Shown: positions 17,495-26,356, counted from the stretch's first letter. The stretch is 64,000 bases of DNA from Gracilibacillus halotolerans (GCF_014206945.1 NZ_JACHON010000001.1:369529-433528), one strand, 5' to 3'. The notes: generated by a model from the letters alone, not told the origin. Numbers and translations are program-made.

Positions 17495-18250
17495 TTAATT
17501 TTCGTTCATATATTCTTGATGCTTTTTTTGTTTTTTACGATAAACCGTGTACGACATCGTAATACTTATTTCATAAAGAATAATCAATGGGATAATTACA
17601 ACAAACTGAACGATAAAGTCAGGTGGTGATAACATTGTACCGATGACAACTAATATAAAATAAGCATATTTACGTGTTTTCCTTAGAAATTGCGGTGTCA
17701 CAATATTTAAGCTTGTTAAAAACATTACGATTAGTGGTAGCTCAAAGAACATAGCAAAAGGAATCGTAATATTAAAAATAAATTTGAAATATCTCTCTAC
17801 TGTGAATATAGTATCAAACATACCATTGTTAAGCGATAGTACGAATGGCAATATCATCTCTATGAATATAAAATATCCAAATGCTAGTCCACCGATAAAT
17901 AGGAAAAAAACAGCTGGTATATAAATGAGCGAAACGCGCTGCTCGTGTTTCGTTAATCCTGGCCTTACAAATAGCCATAATTGAACACATAGAAAAGGCA
18001 ATGTCCCAATCAATGCAACGATAAAAGCGATTGTGATAATAATCCAAAGAATTTCTTCTGGAGAAATTAAGTTTAATGTAAAATCAACATGGCTAAGAAA
18101 AAAATTTCGAATTTTATCTTCTATAAAGAAACCTATCACGAAAAAAATCAAAAAAACTAAAGCTGACCATAATAAGCGGTTCCTTAGCTCTGATAAGTGA
18201 TCGAGATAGCCCATTTCCTTTCCATGCTCAATATTGTTCTCGTCTTTCAT
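17495..18250 (-). CDS. tatC: twin-arginine translocase subunit TatC
   Basis: A 251-residue protein with six membrane helices. The cytoplasmic N-terminus MGYLDHLSELRNRLL carries the signal-binding motif, and FFELPLIV and PPDFIVQF lie in later helices. TatC is the receptor for twin-arginine signal peptides and exports folded proteins together with TatA. A likely client in this window is the Rieske protein QcrA (SRRQFL). It is the last of three tat genes, and a strong stem-loop separates it from the second tatA. Confidence 0.95.
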   Translation of the reverse strand: MKDENNIEHGKEMGYLDHLSELRNRLLWSALVFLIFFVIGFFIEDKIRNFFLSHVDFTLNLISPEEILWIIITIAFIVALIGTLPFLCVQLWLFVRPGLTKHEQRVSLIYIPAVFFLFIGGLAFGYFIFIEMILPFVLSLNNGMFDTIFTVERYFKFIFNITIPFAMFFELPLIVMFLTSLNIVTPQFLRKTRKYAYFILVVIGTMLSPPDFIVQFVVIIPLIILYEISITMSYTVYRKKQKKHQEYMNEN

Positions 18251-18326
18251 TCCCTAACGTCCCTTCAAATCAAAAAGTGCATATCTATAGTAAAGGCTTC
18301 TAGCTAAAAAATATAGATAAGCATAG

Positions 18327-18362
18327 AAAAGAAGTAAAAGAGAGAGTCTTTTACTTCTTTTT
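18327..18362 (-). terminator. stem-loop overlapping the tatA2 stop codon
   Basis: A perfect 14-bp inverted repeat (18327-18340 with 18349-18362) contains the tatA2 stop codon in one arm and is followed on the minus strand by a T-rich stretch. It should attenuate transcription from the tatA genes into tatC, giving more pore-forming TatA than TatC receptor. RNA processing is an alternative role. Confidence 0.6.
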
Positions 18363-18530
18363 TGATTGGTCATTCGTATCATCATCTAGAATATCTTTGG
18401 TAGCTTTCTTAAACTCTTTAAGCGTGCTACCGACAGCTTTACCCATTTCAGGTAGCTTTGATGGGCCGAAGATAATTAAAGCAATTACAAGAATTAAAAT
18501 TAATCCAGGAAACCCCATATTCTGGAACAT
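18351..18530 (-). CDS. tatA2: twin-arginine translocase TatA subunit, second copy
   Basis: A 59-residue protein, short enough to be missed by length cut-offs. After a few N-terminal residues comes the single membrane helix [20 protein letters not shown] with the FGP hinge, then an amphipathic helix ([17 protein letters not shown]) and a charged tail. This is the TatA/E pattern for the Tat pore. AGGTGAAGG stands seven bases before ATG 18530. It lies between tatA1 and tatC and is clearly paralogous to tatA1. Confidence 0.9.
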   Translation of the reverse strand: MFQNMGFPGLILILVIALIIFGPSKLPEMGKAVGSTLKEFKKATKDILDDDTNDQSKKK

Positions 18531-18561
18531 TTATCCTTCACCTCTAATGCTATCGTAGCTT

Positions 18562-18738
18562 TTAGTCTTGTTTATTTTCCTGTTTTTCATCGTCAGTCAA
18601 TTCTCGTGCGGATTTTTTAAATTCACGAATAGTTTGTCCCGTTGCCTTCCCGATTTCAGGTAATTTTTTCGGACCAAATATAATTAATGCAATGATTAAA
18701 ATTAGTATCAATCCTGGAATACCAATACTTGCAGGCAT
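18562..18738 (-). CDS. tatA1: twin-arginine translocase TatA subunit, first copy
   Basis: A 58-residue TatA-type protein: membrane helix [21 protein letters not shown], amphipathic helix [17 protein letters not shown] and an acidic tail. ATG 18738 follows GAGGTG at a good distance; the GTG nine bases upstream is part of the ribosome site. It is the first gene of the tat cluster. The two TatA copies share the FGPxKLPExGKA block but differ in their tails, which suggests duplication with divergence. Confidence 0.92.
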   Translation of the reverse strand: MPASIGIPGLILILIIALIIFGPKKLPEIGKATGQTIREFKKSARELTDDEKQENKQD

Positions 18739-18818
18739 ATTCTTCACCTCAATTATGATTTACATATTGGCTAGCTTTATCTTAACATGTTTTTAACAGG
18801 TTGTCTTTATTAAACGCT

Positions 18819-19310
18819 CTATTTTTTTCGTTCATACTGAATAAAATAGTAATCAAACGGATTCTTTTCATTTTTCTCGCCTTTTGACTTCGATATTTGT
18901 TCCCATCCTGACTCATCCCATTTTGGGAAGAATGTATCCCCCTCAAAGGAATGATCGATATAGGTCATATATATTTTATCAGCGAAAGGTAATATTTGCT
19001 TAAAAATTTCTTCGCCACCAATCACAAACCATTCAGTACTTGGTTCTTTTTCATTCATTTGAATAATATCATCAATAGAATGAATGATTTTACAACCAGC
19101 TACTTCATAAGTTGTGTCTCGTGTTACAATGATGTTTTCTCTGTTCTTAAGAGGGCCATTCATTGATTCATACGTTTTTCTACCCATGATTACATGATTA
19201 CCAGTAGTTAATTCTCTAAAGAATTTCATATCATTTGGAAGTCGCCAAGGTAGATCATTGTCTTTTCCAATAACACGGTTTTTGTCCATTGCAAAAAGTA
19301 AAGATATCAT
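18819..19310 (-). CDS. dfrA: dihydrofolate reductase
   Basis: A 163-residue enzyme that regenerates tetrahydrofolate from the dihydrofolate released by ThyA. MISLLFAMDKNRVIGKDNDL at the start, LPWRLPNDMKFFRELT with the catalytic acid, MGRKTYESM and VIGGEEIF for NADPH are all present. It begins 11 bp after thyA, and the GGAGG ribosome site overlaps the thyA stop region, so the pair is an operon. The chosen start is the second of two adjacent ATG codons. Confidence 0.96.
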   Translation of the reverse strand: MISLLFAMDKNRVIGKDNDLPWRLPNDMKFFRELTTGNHVIMGRKTYESMNGPLKNRENIIVTRDTTYEVAGCKIIHSIDDIIQMNEKEPSTEWFVIGGEEIFKQILPFADKIYMTYIDHSFEGDTFFPKWDESGWEQISKSKGEKNEKNPFDYYFIQYERKK

Positions 19311-19320
19311 CATAAGCCTC

Positions 19321-20271
19321 CTATACAGCAACAGGTGCTTTAATTGCTGGATGTGGTTCGTAATTTTCTAATTGTATATCCTCTAACTCTATTTCAAAAA
19401 CCGACTTATCTTTCGGTAATTGCAATGTTGGTAAAGCACGAGGTGTTCGCTCAAGCTGTGCCTTAACTTGTTCAATATGATTAGAATAAATATGAGCGTC
19501 ACCAAGTGTGTGGATAAATTCGCCTACCTCAAGGCCACACTCATTAGCAATTAAACTAGTTAAAAGCGCGTAACTAGCAATGTTGAAAGGAATACCTAAG
19601 AAAATATCGCCACTTCTTTGATACAATTGGCAACTTAATTTTCCATCTGCCACATAAAATTGAAACATCGTGTGACATGGTGGCAACGCCATTGTTGGTA
19701 TATCCTCAGGATTCCAAGCACTAACAATTAATCGGCGCGAATCTGGATTTGTCTTGATTTGTTCGATTACATCCTTTAATTGATCAATGGTATCTCCTTG
19801 AGAAGTCTTCCAAGCACGCCATTGCGAACCATAAACTAAGCCAAGATCACCAAATTGTTTTGCGAATTGCTCGTCTTCTACGATTAAACGCTTGAACTTC
19901 TCCATTTGTTGTTCATACTCTAATTTGAATTGTGGATCTTTACCTGCTCGGATTCCAAAGTCTTTCATGTTAGGACCGTTATATGCATCACTTTCTGTCC
20001 ACTTTTTAAAAGCCCATTCATTCCAAATATTATTATTATGCTGTAACAAATAACGTATATTTGTATCGCCTTTTATAAACCAAAGTAGTTCCGTAACTAT
20101 TAGTCGAAAAGGTACTTTCTTCGTTGTAAGAAGAGGAAAACCTTCTTGTAAATCGAAACGCATTTGATGACCGAATAGAGATTTTGTCCCTGTATTTGTT
20201 CGATCGGATTTATGTGTCCCCTCTGCTAAAACTTTTCTACAAAGGTCTAAATAAGCTTGTTCACTTGTCAT
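19321..20271 (-). CDS. thyA: thymidylate synthase ThyA
   Basis: A 316-residue enzyme that methylates dUMP to dTMP with methylene-tetrahydrofolate. The catalytic cysteine is in [12 protein letters not shown] near residue 198; [14 protein letters not shown] and [17 protein letters not shown] form the nucleotide site. It has the insertion of about 50 residues (near 90-140) that distinguishes the 316-residue form from the 264-residue E. coli type. Its ribosome site is GGAGTGAC. It forms an operon with dfrA. Confidence 0.97.
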   Translation of the reverse strand: MTSEQAYLDLCRKVLAEGTHKSDRTNTGTKSLFGHQMRFDLQEGFPLLTTKKVPFRLIVTELLWFIKGDTNIRYLLQHNNNIWNEWAFKKWTESDAYNGPNMKDFGIRAGKDPQFKLEYEQQMEKFKRLIVEDEQFAKQFGDLGLVYGSQWRAWKTSQGDTIDQLKDVIEQIKTNPDSRRLIVSAWNPEDIPTMALPPCHTMFQFYVADGKLSCQLYQRSGDIFLGIPFNIASYALLTSLIANECGLEVGEFIHTLGDAHIYSNHIEQVKAQLERTPRALPTLQLPKDKSVFEIELEDIQLENYEPHPAIKAPVAV

Positions 20272-20402
20272 GCTTTGTCACTCCAATGTTTTTGCCGTTT
20301 TTATATTACAATTCGTTAACATTATCATAAATAACTCATATTCTTATTATTCTATCAATAAATTTTTGGTAAGTAAAACTAAAATAAGTAAGGAGTGGTG
20401 AG

Positions 20403-21413
20403 ATGTTATTAGAACAACAAATTTCCAATGCAATCAAACACTCCGTTGCATACAGTTTTGCATTTAGCCAACCTTTTTCTTTCTATGTAGACGCATATCC
20501 ATTAATGAATGAGGAAATGGCAGAGTATCTAAACTATGGATCACAACATGAGACCGTGCGAGTATTACAACATAAATTGCAGCATTTATCTTATTATGAT
20601 TCTTCTATTGATGGTAATTACGGTATTTTGACAGAGTACGCATTAAAAAAATTTCAGGAAGCAAATGGATTAGAAACTACTGGTCAAGCTAATAAACAAA
20701 CCATTCAACAACTAATTACAATAGAAGAAGAGATGCTTGAATTACTGGAACAAGATAATTTACCAGATAAAGAAGAAAATGAATGGGATGATGTTCAAGA
20801 ATCCTTGCAATATTTCGGTTACTACGAAGGCGAATTAGACGGTATATATGGTCCACTCACTGAAAAAGCCCTTGATAAATTTAAAAAGGATAGAGGGTTG
20901 GATGCCGTACATATCGAAGCACCTGCACCCGAACCACCACCATCTGTTGTAACTGCAGAAACACCTGTAGAGGTAGAAGTTAGTCTACAAAACGAGAATA
21001 CAGAACAAGTTGAGCAGCCTAATGCTGTAAAGACAGATACGGTCTCAAAGAACGCATCGTCCATAACAGCAATTGCTACAAAATATATTGGAACCCCTTA
21101 TGTATGGGGAGGTACTTCTACTTCTGGATTTGATTGTAGCGGTTATTTACAGTATGTTTTTGCAGAGAAGGATATTGTACTTCCCCGCACTGTAAGTGAT
21201 ATTTGGAATGTTACAAAACTCGTAGATCAACCATCAATTGGTGACCTTGTCTTTTTTCAAACATATAAAACCGGGCCATCTCACGCCGGTATTTATGTTG
21301 GCAACAATCAATTTATTCATGCAGGAGCATCACGAGGTGTTGAGATTAGCTCTCTTGATAACTCCTACTGGAACGAAAGATATTTAGGTGCAAAGCGCGT
21401 TGTATTAGAATGA
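20403..21413 (+). CDS. cell-wall hydrolase: two peptidoglycan-binding domains plus NlpC/P60 endopeptidase
   Basis: The 336-residue protein has two PG_binding_1 repeats (about residues 48-103, DGNYGILTEYALKKFQ; and 120-158, DGIYGPLTEKALDKFK), a Pro/Glu/Thr linker (about 165-215), and a C-terminal NlpC/P60 domain with the nucleophile in GFDCSGY (about 244) and the histidine in SHAGIYVG (about 293). It would cut stem peptides in peptidoglycan. The N-terminus is not a classical signal peptide; residues 12-32 are only moderately hydrophobic and end in VDA-YP. The gene is monocistronic behind AAGGAGTGG and overlaps the convergent DUF72 gene by nine bases. Confidence 0.9.
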   Translation: MLLEQQISNAIKHSVAYSFAFSQPFSFYVDAYPLMNEEMAEYLNYGSQHETVRVLQHKLQHLSYYDSSIDGNYGILTEYALKKFQEANGLETTGQANKQTIQQLITIEEEMLELLEQDNLPDKEENEWDDVQESLQYFGYYEGELDGIYGPLTEKALDKFKKDRGLDAVHIEAPAPEPPPSVVTAETPVEVEVSLQNENTEQVEQPNAVKTDTVSKNASSITAIATKYIGTPYVWGGTSTSGFDCSGYLQYVFAEKDIVLPRTVSDIWNVTKLVDQPSIGDLVFFQTYKTGPSHAGIYVGNNQFIHAGASRGVEISSLDNSYWNERYLGAKRVVLE

Positions 21414-22256
21414 GTCAAATAAATCCATCTGCTTAGGATTCAAGTTATCATATTCTATTTCTAATTTATTCATTAATTGTTTCGCATTATCGTGAGCATC
21501 TCCCCCTGAATTATTATTAAATAAAACAGTAATGGATTTAGCTTGCTGCTGTAGCTCGAGAATGTGCTCCTTCCATTCCTCGAGCTCTTGTTCATTATAG
21601 CGATACAAAAAGCGAACTTTACGCCAATCTTCTTGTCCATTGTTATTCCACCCGTAAACATTCCTCCCATGAAAACGTATTAGTATATGGTCGGAAGTTG
21701 GACGCATAACAAATGGAATAGATCCTTCTCCTGCCTGTGGTTCATCACATATAACATGAATCCAGCCTTCTTTTTGCAAAAATGCTACCGTTTCAGTTTC
21801 GAATGGTTCGTACCATTTTCGGTTTCGAAATTCGATCGCACTTGGTACGCCACCTAACCACTTCTTTATTTTCTTTAATTTCCCTATATTTTGTGTATTC
21901 GGTTTGAACCAAGGTGGAAATTGGAACAACAGACAATTGAGCTTACCTGCTTCCTGTACCGGTCGAATGGCATCCAGTAGTTGTTGAATCATTTCTTTCA
22001 TTTCTGCATTCGTGTATACTTTACGATCATGCCCAGTTATGCCTTGATATGCCTTGATAACAAATGAAAAGTCATTTGGTGTTTTACTTACCCACTTTTG
22101 AAATTGAGTTGCTGTTGGAATTGCATAAAATGAAGTGTCTACTTCCACGACTGGAAAATGAGAACTATACGTATATAATTTATCTACTCGTCCAACTTGA
22201 TGATTATATAAAGCTGGGTGATCCCCCCACCCGGTTAATCCAATCCAAATTGTCAT
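21405..22256 (-). CDS. yunF: DUF72 family protein (YunF-like)
   Basis: A 283-residue protein of the DUF72 family, whose members form a TIM-barrel-like fold. VEVDTSFYAIPT, FQFPPWF, AIEFRNRKWY and LIRFHGRN are family landmarks. The biochemical function is not established. It ends inside the last codons of the convergent NlpC/P60 gene, so there is no room for a terminator between them. Confidence 0.9.
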   Translation of the reverse strand: MTIWIGLTGWGDHPALYNHQVGRVDKLYTYSSHFPVVEVDTSFYAIPTATQFQKWVSKTPNDFSFVIKAYQGITGHDRKVYTNAEMKEMIQQLLDAIRPVQEAGKLNCLLFQFPPWFKPNTQNIGKLKKIKKWLGGVPSAIEFRNRKWYEPFETETVAFLQKEGWIHVICDEPQAGEGSIPFVMRPTSDHILIRFHGRNVYGWNNNGQEDWRKVRFLYRYNEQELEEWKEHILELQQQAKSITVLFNNNSGGDAHDNAKQLMNKLEIEYDNLNPKQMDLFDSF

Positions 22257-22398
22257 TATGTATACACCCTCTCCGTTAGTTTGAAAGTGTTTTCTTTGTT
22301 GTTGTACTGCATATCTTTAGACTCTCTTCCTTGACTCCATATTTATAATAAGCTATAGTAAAAGACGAGTAAAGAAGATGTTTGGGTTCATTATTACT

Positions 22399-22457
22399 AG
22401 GTAGCTTCTATAGAAGTATTTGGAATGATGATCCTTTACTTTGCTATAGTCGCTACC
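22399..22457. promoter_or_regulatory. possible structured leader ahead of the cold-shock gene
   Basis: AGGTAGC...TATAG (from 22399) can pair with CTATA...GCTACCT (to about 22457) as a two-part stem of 7 and 5 bp with an internal bulge, ending about 70 bp before the cold-shock ATG. Long structured leaders regulate csp mRNAs at low temperature, so this could be part of a thermosensitive 5' UTR. A terminator for something upstream is the alternative. Confidence 0.35.
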
Positions 22458-22528
22458 TATTTTTGTCCTTTCATCTCCTTTAGACAATTTACCACGTTAT
22501 TGCGTGAAAGTTTTAGGAGGAAGAAAAT

Positions 22529-22729
22529 ATGCAAAACGGTATTGTAAAATGGTTCAACGCAGAAAAAGGCTATGGATTTATTCAAGTAGAAGAAGGAAAT
22601 GATGTCTTTGTACATTACTCCGCAATTCAAGGAGAAGGTTTTAAAACTTTAGAAGAAGGGCAAGAAGTAACCTTTGAAATCGTTGAAGGCGAAAGAGGTC
22701 CTCAAGCAGCAAACGTTGAGAAAAAATAA
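22529..22729 (+). CDS. cold-shock protein (CspA family)
   Basis: A 66-residue single OB-fold nucleic-acid-binding protein with RNP1 KGYGFIQV and RNP2 VFVHYSAI, the usual length and composition of CspA-family RNA chaperones. The start [17 protein letters not shown] is preceded by a strong TAGGAGGA ribosome site. I cannot say which of the csp paralogues (cspB, cspC, cspD) it corresponds to. Confidence 0.96.
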   Translation: MQNGIVKWFNAEKGYGFIQVEEGNDVFVHYSAIQGEGFKTLEEGQEVTFEIVEGERGPQAANVEKK

Positions 22730-22800
22730 GTTCATTTGTTTAAGTGTATAAAGAAAAGTAAGGCGTAGAAGCTAGACAAATTCCATAAGAATATGCTATA

Positions 22801-22830
22801 AAAAAGGCGGTGACGTATCATCGCCTTTTT
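22801..22830 (+). terminator. terminator after the cold-shock gene
   Basis: AAAAAGGCGGTGA pairs with TCATCGCCTTTTT around a 4-nt loop: a 13-bp stem with one G-U pair and a T-run. It lies 72 bp after the cold-shock stop codon and before the RNase H-like gene. Confidence 0.85.
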
Positions 22831-22876
22831 ATTATGCATACATAGGATATAACCAATGTTATGAGGTGACGTTTAA

Positions 22877-23269
22877 TTGATAGAACTTTATACAGATGGA
22901 GCTTGCCAAGGTAATCCAGGCCCAAGCGGTATTGGATTATACATAAAGATCAACAATGAAAGAATTAGGCTATCTGAATATATTGGCCATTGCACAAATC
23001 ATGAAGCAGAATTTATAGCCATTTTAAAAGGACTTGAATATTGTCAGCAATATTATCCAAATGAAATTATATCCTTGCGCTCGGACTCCAAAACTGCAGT
23101 GGAAGCAATCGAAAGAAAGTTCAGTAAAAATGAGAACTTTCAGCCGTATATAACGAGAATAAACGAACTAGCTGAAACGTTTCCTTATTTTTTTATTAAA
23201 TGGATTCCTGAAAAGCTAAATAAAAGTGCAGACCAACTAGCCAAAAAAGCTATTCACAATCCTCTTTAA
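22877..23269 (+). CDS. RNase HI-like protein
   Basis: A 130-residue RNase H-fold protein. The four acidic residues of the RNase HI active site are present: D7 (YTDGACQGNPG), E43 (NHEAEF), D70 (LRSDSKTAV) and D119 (SADQLAKKA). It would cut the RNA strand of RNA-DNA hybrids if active. Its size and setting fit B. subtilis YpdQ, whose activity has been questioned. The start is TTG behind GAGGTGAC. Its stop codon abuts the end of the next, convergent gene. Confidence 0.88.
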   Translation: MIELYTDGACQGNPGPSGIGLYIKINNERIRLSEYIGHCTNHEAEFIAILKGLEYCQQYYPNEIISLRSDSKTAVEAIERKFSKNENFQPYITRINELAETFPYFFIKWIPEKLNKSADQLAKKAIHNPL

Positions 23270-23548
23270 TTAATCTGAGAGGAGACCATTTTGCTTTAAT
23301 ATGGAAACTACCTCTCGATTAGATTGAACATTTGCTTTCACGAATAACTCCAACAAACTAATATAAAAACCCCTATCAAAAGCCATCTGTAACCGTAACG
23401 TTTGAGATAATGCAAACATAGCATGACTGGCGGATGCGTTTGTGTATTTTTGACAAAAGTAGATGAAGCTTACTTCTTCATCTGTAAGCTTAAAACCCTT
23501 TGCCCATAAATCTTCCAAAAAATGAGCCAGCAGCTCGCTTTCATTCAT
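23270..23548 (-). CDS. conserved small protein, possibly DUF6123
   Basis: A 92-residue soluble protein with no clear motif; central stretches are GFKLTDEEVSFIYFCQKYTNAS and FDRGFYISLLELFVKANV. It recalls a small Bacillus family that I remember as DUF6123, but I am not certain. ATG 23548 has GGAGAAG upstream. The same frame stays open 52 codons further into ypsC, which is not credible as coding because ypsC occupies that DNA in another frame. It is downstream of ypsC on the same strand. Confidence 0.65.
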   Translation of the reverse strand: MNESELLAHFLEDLWAKGFKLTDEEVSFIYFCQKYTNASASHAMFALSQTLRLQMAFDRGFYISLLELFVKANVQSNREVVSILKQNGLLSD

Positions 23549-23594
23549 ATTGTAATTCTTCTCCTCTTCTTCCCTCTTATTATCTATTCTATTT

Positions 23595-24731
23595 TTACTT
23601 AACCCATTTGCCGAAGTATTGATAATAGTCTGTCTTAATAAAACCGTTGAACAATTTTCTTTTCTTAGATGCTTGTCTTCCAAATAATGATTCAAAATTT
23701 TCATTTGCCGTAATCATATAGACACTCCAACTTGGATATTGCTTTAAAACCTTCCCTAAAGCTCTATACATGTCCTCGGTCTCTTTCTTATCTCCAATAC
23801 GTTCTCCGTATGGCGGGTTGCTGATAATGTAGCCATTTACTGCTTTTGTATGAAAGTCCGTTGCTTGCATCTGTTTCCACTCAATTAAGTCTGCTAAGCC
23901 AGCTTCCATCGCATTGTTTTTGGAAATTTCAATCATACGATGATCGATATCTGTACCTATAATTTCTAACTTTTGATCATAATTTGCTAAGTCTTCCGCT
24001 TCTTCAAATGCTTTGTCCCAATTCTCTTGCTTCATAAATCCCCACTCTTCCGCAGCAAAGCTACGATTAAAGCCTGGAGCAATATTTTGACCAATCAATG
24101 CAGCTTCTATCGGAATGGTACCCGATCCACAAAATAGGTCATACAGCGGTAAATCTCCACGCCAATTTGTTAGTTGGACAAGTGCAGCAGCTAACGTTTC
24201 TTTCAGTGGTGCTTCCCCTTGGCCTGTGCGGTAACCCCTTTTATGTAAACCTGCACCAGAAGTATCCATGGTTAACGTAACTTTATCTTTTAGTAACGCA
24301 ACCTCTACTTTATATTGCTCACCTGATTCAGAAAGTCTATTGGCTATTCCATGTTTCTGCTTTAAACGTTCTACTATAGCCTTTTTAACAATTGCCTGAC
24401 AATCGGAAACACTAAAAAGTTTGGATTTATGTGATTTACCATTGACTGGTATAGCACCATTTTCCGGGACAAACTGCTCCCATGGTAATGCTTTTGTACC
24501 TTCAAATAACTCATCATATGTTAATGCAGTAAATTCACCAACTATTAGCTTTACCCGATCCGCAGTACGTAGCCATAAGTTTGTACGTGCAATTCCTAAC
24601 GCATCTGATGAAAAGATTACTTTTCCATTCTCGACTGTTACATCTTCATAACCAAGACTTTTTACTTCTTTAGCGACAACAGCTTCCAATCCCATTGCTG
24701 CAGTAGCAATCAATTTGTATTCCGCGCTCAT
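23595..24731 (-). CDS. ypsC: THUMP-domain class I rRNA methyltransferase (YpsC-like)
   Basis: A 378-residue methyltransferase. A THUMP RNA-binding region occupies about residues 45-155, followed by the SAM-binding fold with LYDLFCGSGTIPIEAA and the catalytic SNPPYGERIG, the signature of base-N2-guanine or N6-adenine enzymes. Its E. coli relative is the N-terminal part of RlmL (23S rRNA G2445). ATG 24731 follows GAGGG; the earlier in-frame ATG at 24743 has no proper spacing. It sits beside rnpB and gpsB as in B. subtilis. Confidence 0.92.
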   Translation of the reverse strand: MSAEYKLIATAAMGLEAVVAKEVKSLGYEDVTVENGKVIFSSDALGIARTNLWLRTADRVKLIVGEFTALTYDELFEGTKALPWEQFVPENGAIPVNGKSHKSKLFSVSDCQAIVKKAIVERLKQKHGIANRLSESGEQYKVEVALLKDKVTLTMDTSGAGLHKRGYRTGQGEAPLKETLAAALVQLTNWRGDLPLYDLFCGSGTIPIEAALIGQNIAPGFNRSFAAEEWGFMKQENWDKAFEEAEDLANYDQKLEIIGTDIDHRMIEISKNNAMEAGLADLIEWKQMQATDFHTKAVNGYIISNPPYGERIGDKKETEDMYRALGKVLKQYPSWSVYMITANENFESLFGRQASKKRKLFNGFIKTDYYQYFGKWVK

Positions 24732-24828
24732 TACAACCCTCATTCCTAGTATGTAAAATCATTAGGTAAAGATACCCGCTCTAACCTACTGCTTTCTATT
24801 ATAACGTGTGTTGGTTTATGACACAATA

Positions 24829-24869
24829 AAACCCTCTATTTCCAAATTAATAAAGGAAAAAGAGGGTTC
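24829..24869 (-). terminator. terminator of rnpB
   Basis: AACCCTC (minus strand, from 24868) pairs with GAGGGTT around an inner partial stem and is followed by TTTTATTG. It lies just past the 3' end of the RNase P RNA. Confidence 0.75.
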
Positions 24870-24885
24870 ACTATTCTATTTTATG

Positions 24886-25297
24886 TATGACCAGATGAAT
24901 GTCCGTAAGCCATGTTCTGTCCTCCGTACTCCAAGCGGTGGTCAGCCTCGTACAAAAGGTGTAATCATCTGTCTACAAGCAAAATGCTTGTCCTTCATTC
25001 GGTTCCGTATTCCCTAATAGAAGATGCCCCTACCAATATTTGGGTTGCTCGCTCGTGGGGTTTACCGCGTTCCACCTAGATTGTTTCCAACCTAGCTACG
25101 TCACTGTGGCACTTTCAAGGTATTTTCCCCCTATCTCTTGAGAGACTTAGGGAATTTCCCTGCCGTTAGCTAAAATAGCTACCTTGACTTATGATTTCGT
25201 CAAGCACGAACACTACAAGCATCTCAGCTTGTGCGAGCATGGACTTTCCTCTGTATAGTTTAGACTATACAGCAATTACATCAACATTCATCTAAAC
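24886..25297 (-). ncRNA. rnpB: RNase P RNA, Bacillus (B) type
   Basis: This is the catalytic RNA that trims the 5' leader from tRNA precursors. The minus strand contains the highly conserved GAGGAAAGTCCATGCTCGCA near the 5' end, then GAGATGCTTGTAGTGTTCGTG, and CATGGCTTACGGACATTCATC near the 3' end. The 5' AGATGAATG and 3' CATTCATCT strands form helix P1 and fix the ends to within a few bases; length is about 410 nt, like B. subtilis (about 400). It lies between ypsC and gpsB, as in other Bacillaceae. Confidence 0.96.
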
Positions 25298-25316
25298 AAA
25301 CAATCTTTTCGAATCT

Positions 25317-25345
25317 ATTATCTATTTTACTCTTTTCACTTGGAA
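25317..25345 (-). promoter_or_regulatory. possible rnpB promoter
   Basis: On the minus strand TTCCAA (25340-25345), a 17-bp spacer and GATAAT (25317-25322) precede the RNase P RNA by about 20 bp. The -35 hexamer is weak. Spacing and position fit a sigma-A promoter, with transcription starting near 25310. Confidence 0.4.
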
Positions 25346-25362
25346 TATTCAATGGGAATTTT

Positions 25363-25656
25363 TTACAAACCTTCGTCTTCTGTACGTTTGCCAAACACTG
25401 CCTTCTCTAAATTAGACAGGCGTTTTAAAATATCATAATTGATTTGATGATTACTTGTTGTAGGACGGATTCGTGTTTCTGATTGTTTTTTCAATCGGTC
25501 ATTTTCTTGTCTAAGTCGCTGTATTTCTTCTTGAAAGTATTCATAATCTTGAATAATCACATCTAGAAAATCATCGACTTCATCTTGATTATAGCCTCTC
25601 ATCGTTGTTTTAAAATTTTTTTCTAAAATATCTTTCCCACTTAATTGATTTGCCAT
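25363..25656 (-). CDS. gpsB: cell-division regulator GpsB
   Basis: A 97-residue DivIVA-like protein. The N-terminal membrane-associating domain ([20 protein letters not shown] then DEVDDFLD) is followed by a coiled coil (about 35-66) and a short C-terminal multimerisation segment ([13 protein letters not shown]). GpsB coordinates division and cell-wall synthesis by moving PBP1 (PonA, also in this window) between septum and side wall. ATG 25656 follows GAGGTGG. It is downstream of ypsA, whose product is functionally linked to division in Firmicutes. Confidence 0.95.
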   Translation of the reverse strand: MANQLSGKDILEKNFKTTMRGYNQDEVDDFLDVIIQDYEYFQEEIQRLRQENDRLKKQSETRIRPTTSNHQINYDILKRLSNLEKAVFGKRTEDEGL

Positions 25657-25711
25657 TATTTCCACCTCTACTTTATCATTACCATCATTTTTTCAGAAAG
25701 TCCTTAGCTTG

Positions 25712-26257
25712 TCAATTTTCTTCCGCCATCTCTCTTGCCACGTCTTCTAAATCAAACGGAGTAATAAAGAGAATTTCATAATTACCCGCTTCTACCGCTT
25801 TTTTAGCTTTTTCTGCAAAAAAAGTAACAGATCCTAAGTATTCTTCATCACCTAAAATACAAGCTCCATCTGTTTTATCGATCAGCCAATTATCTTTATT
25901 TTTTAATTGATAAGGTCCTTCGTATGTTTTTGGATAGAGTGGTTGATAAAAATCAGAAGCTTCTATAATTTCTTGAAATTTTGCTTGGTAAAAGTCCGGC
26001 CATCTAGATTCATATTCAAGAAATGGAGGAAATATGCCAAGCTTTATAGGATAACTTTCTTTTAGATCTAATATAATTTCTGCTGCCCATAATTCAACAC
26101 CAATTTGACCAGTCATAATGACCCATTCCAAACCGTTATCAATCATACTTATTAATTTACGCCTAATTGCTTCTTTAATGATTGCAATTCTTTTATCCTC
26201 CGGGTGCTGAATCGCTAATTCCCATGGTCTATTTCCTGTTAATGTTATAGTCTTCAT
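25712..26257 (-). CDS. ypsA: SLOG-family protein YpsA (DUF1273)
   Basis: A 181-residue Rossmann-like SLOG (YpsA) domain protein. LTGNRPWELAI near the N-terminus and MTGQIGVELWAAEI around residue 48 are the nucleotide-site landmarks, and ESRWPDFYQ is also conserved. In B. subtilis and S. aureus YpsA affects cell division in a GpsB-linked way; the bound ligand is uncertain. The ypsA-gpsB order is conserved here. Confidence 0.92.
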   Translation of the reverse strand: MKTITLTGNRPWELAIQHPEDKRIAIIKEAIRRKLISMIDNGLEWVIMTGQIGVELWAAEIILDLKESYPIKLGIFPPFLEYESRWPDFYQAKFQEIIEASDFYQPLYPKTYEGPYQLKNKDNWLIDKTDGACILGDEEYLGSVTFFAEKAKKAVEAGNYEILFITPFDLEDVAREMAEEN

Positions 26258-26356
26258 TTCATCAACCTCTATTCATTCTCCTTTAAGTATATGGTAAATC
26301 TGTCTTAGTTTCTACTGTTAACTTTTCAAACAAAAATTAAGGTAAAACTTGAAATA

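Noticed and set aside
23549-23704. N-terminal extension of the 92-residue gene downstream of ypsC
   Set aside because: It overlaps the 3' coding part of ypsC in another frame, and the ribosome site supports ATG 23548.
24808-25017. Plus-strand open frame over rnpB
   Set aside because: It lies across the RNase P RNA gene and its terminator; the RNA is unmistakable.
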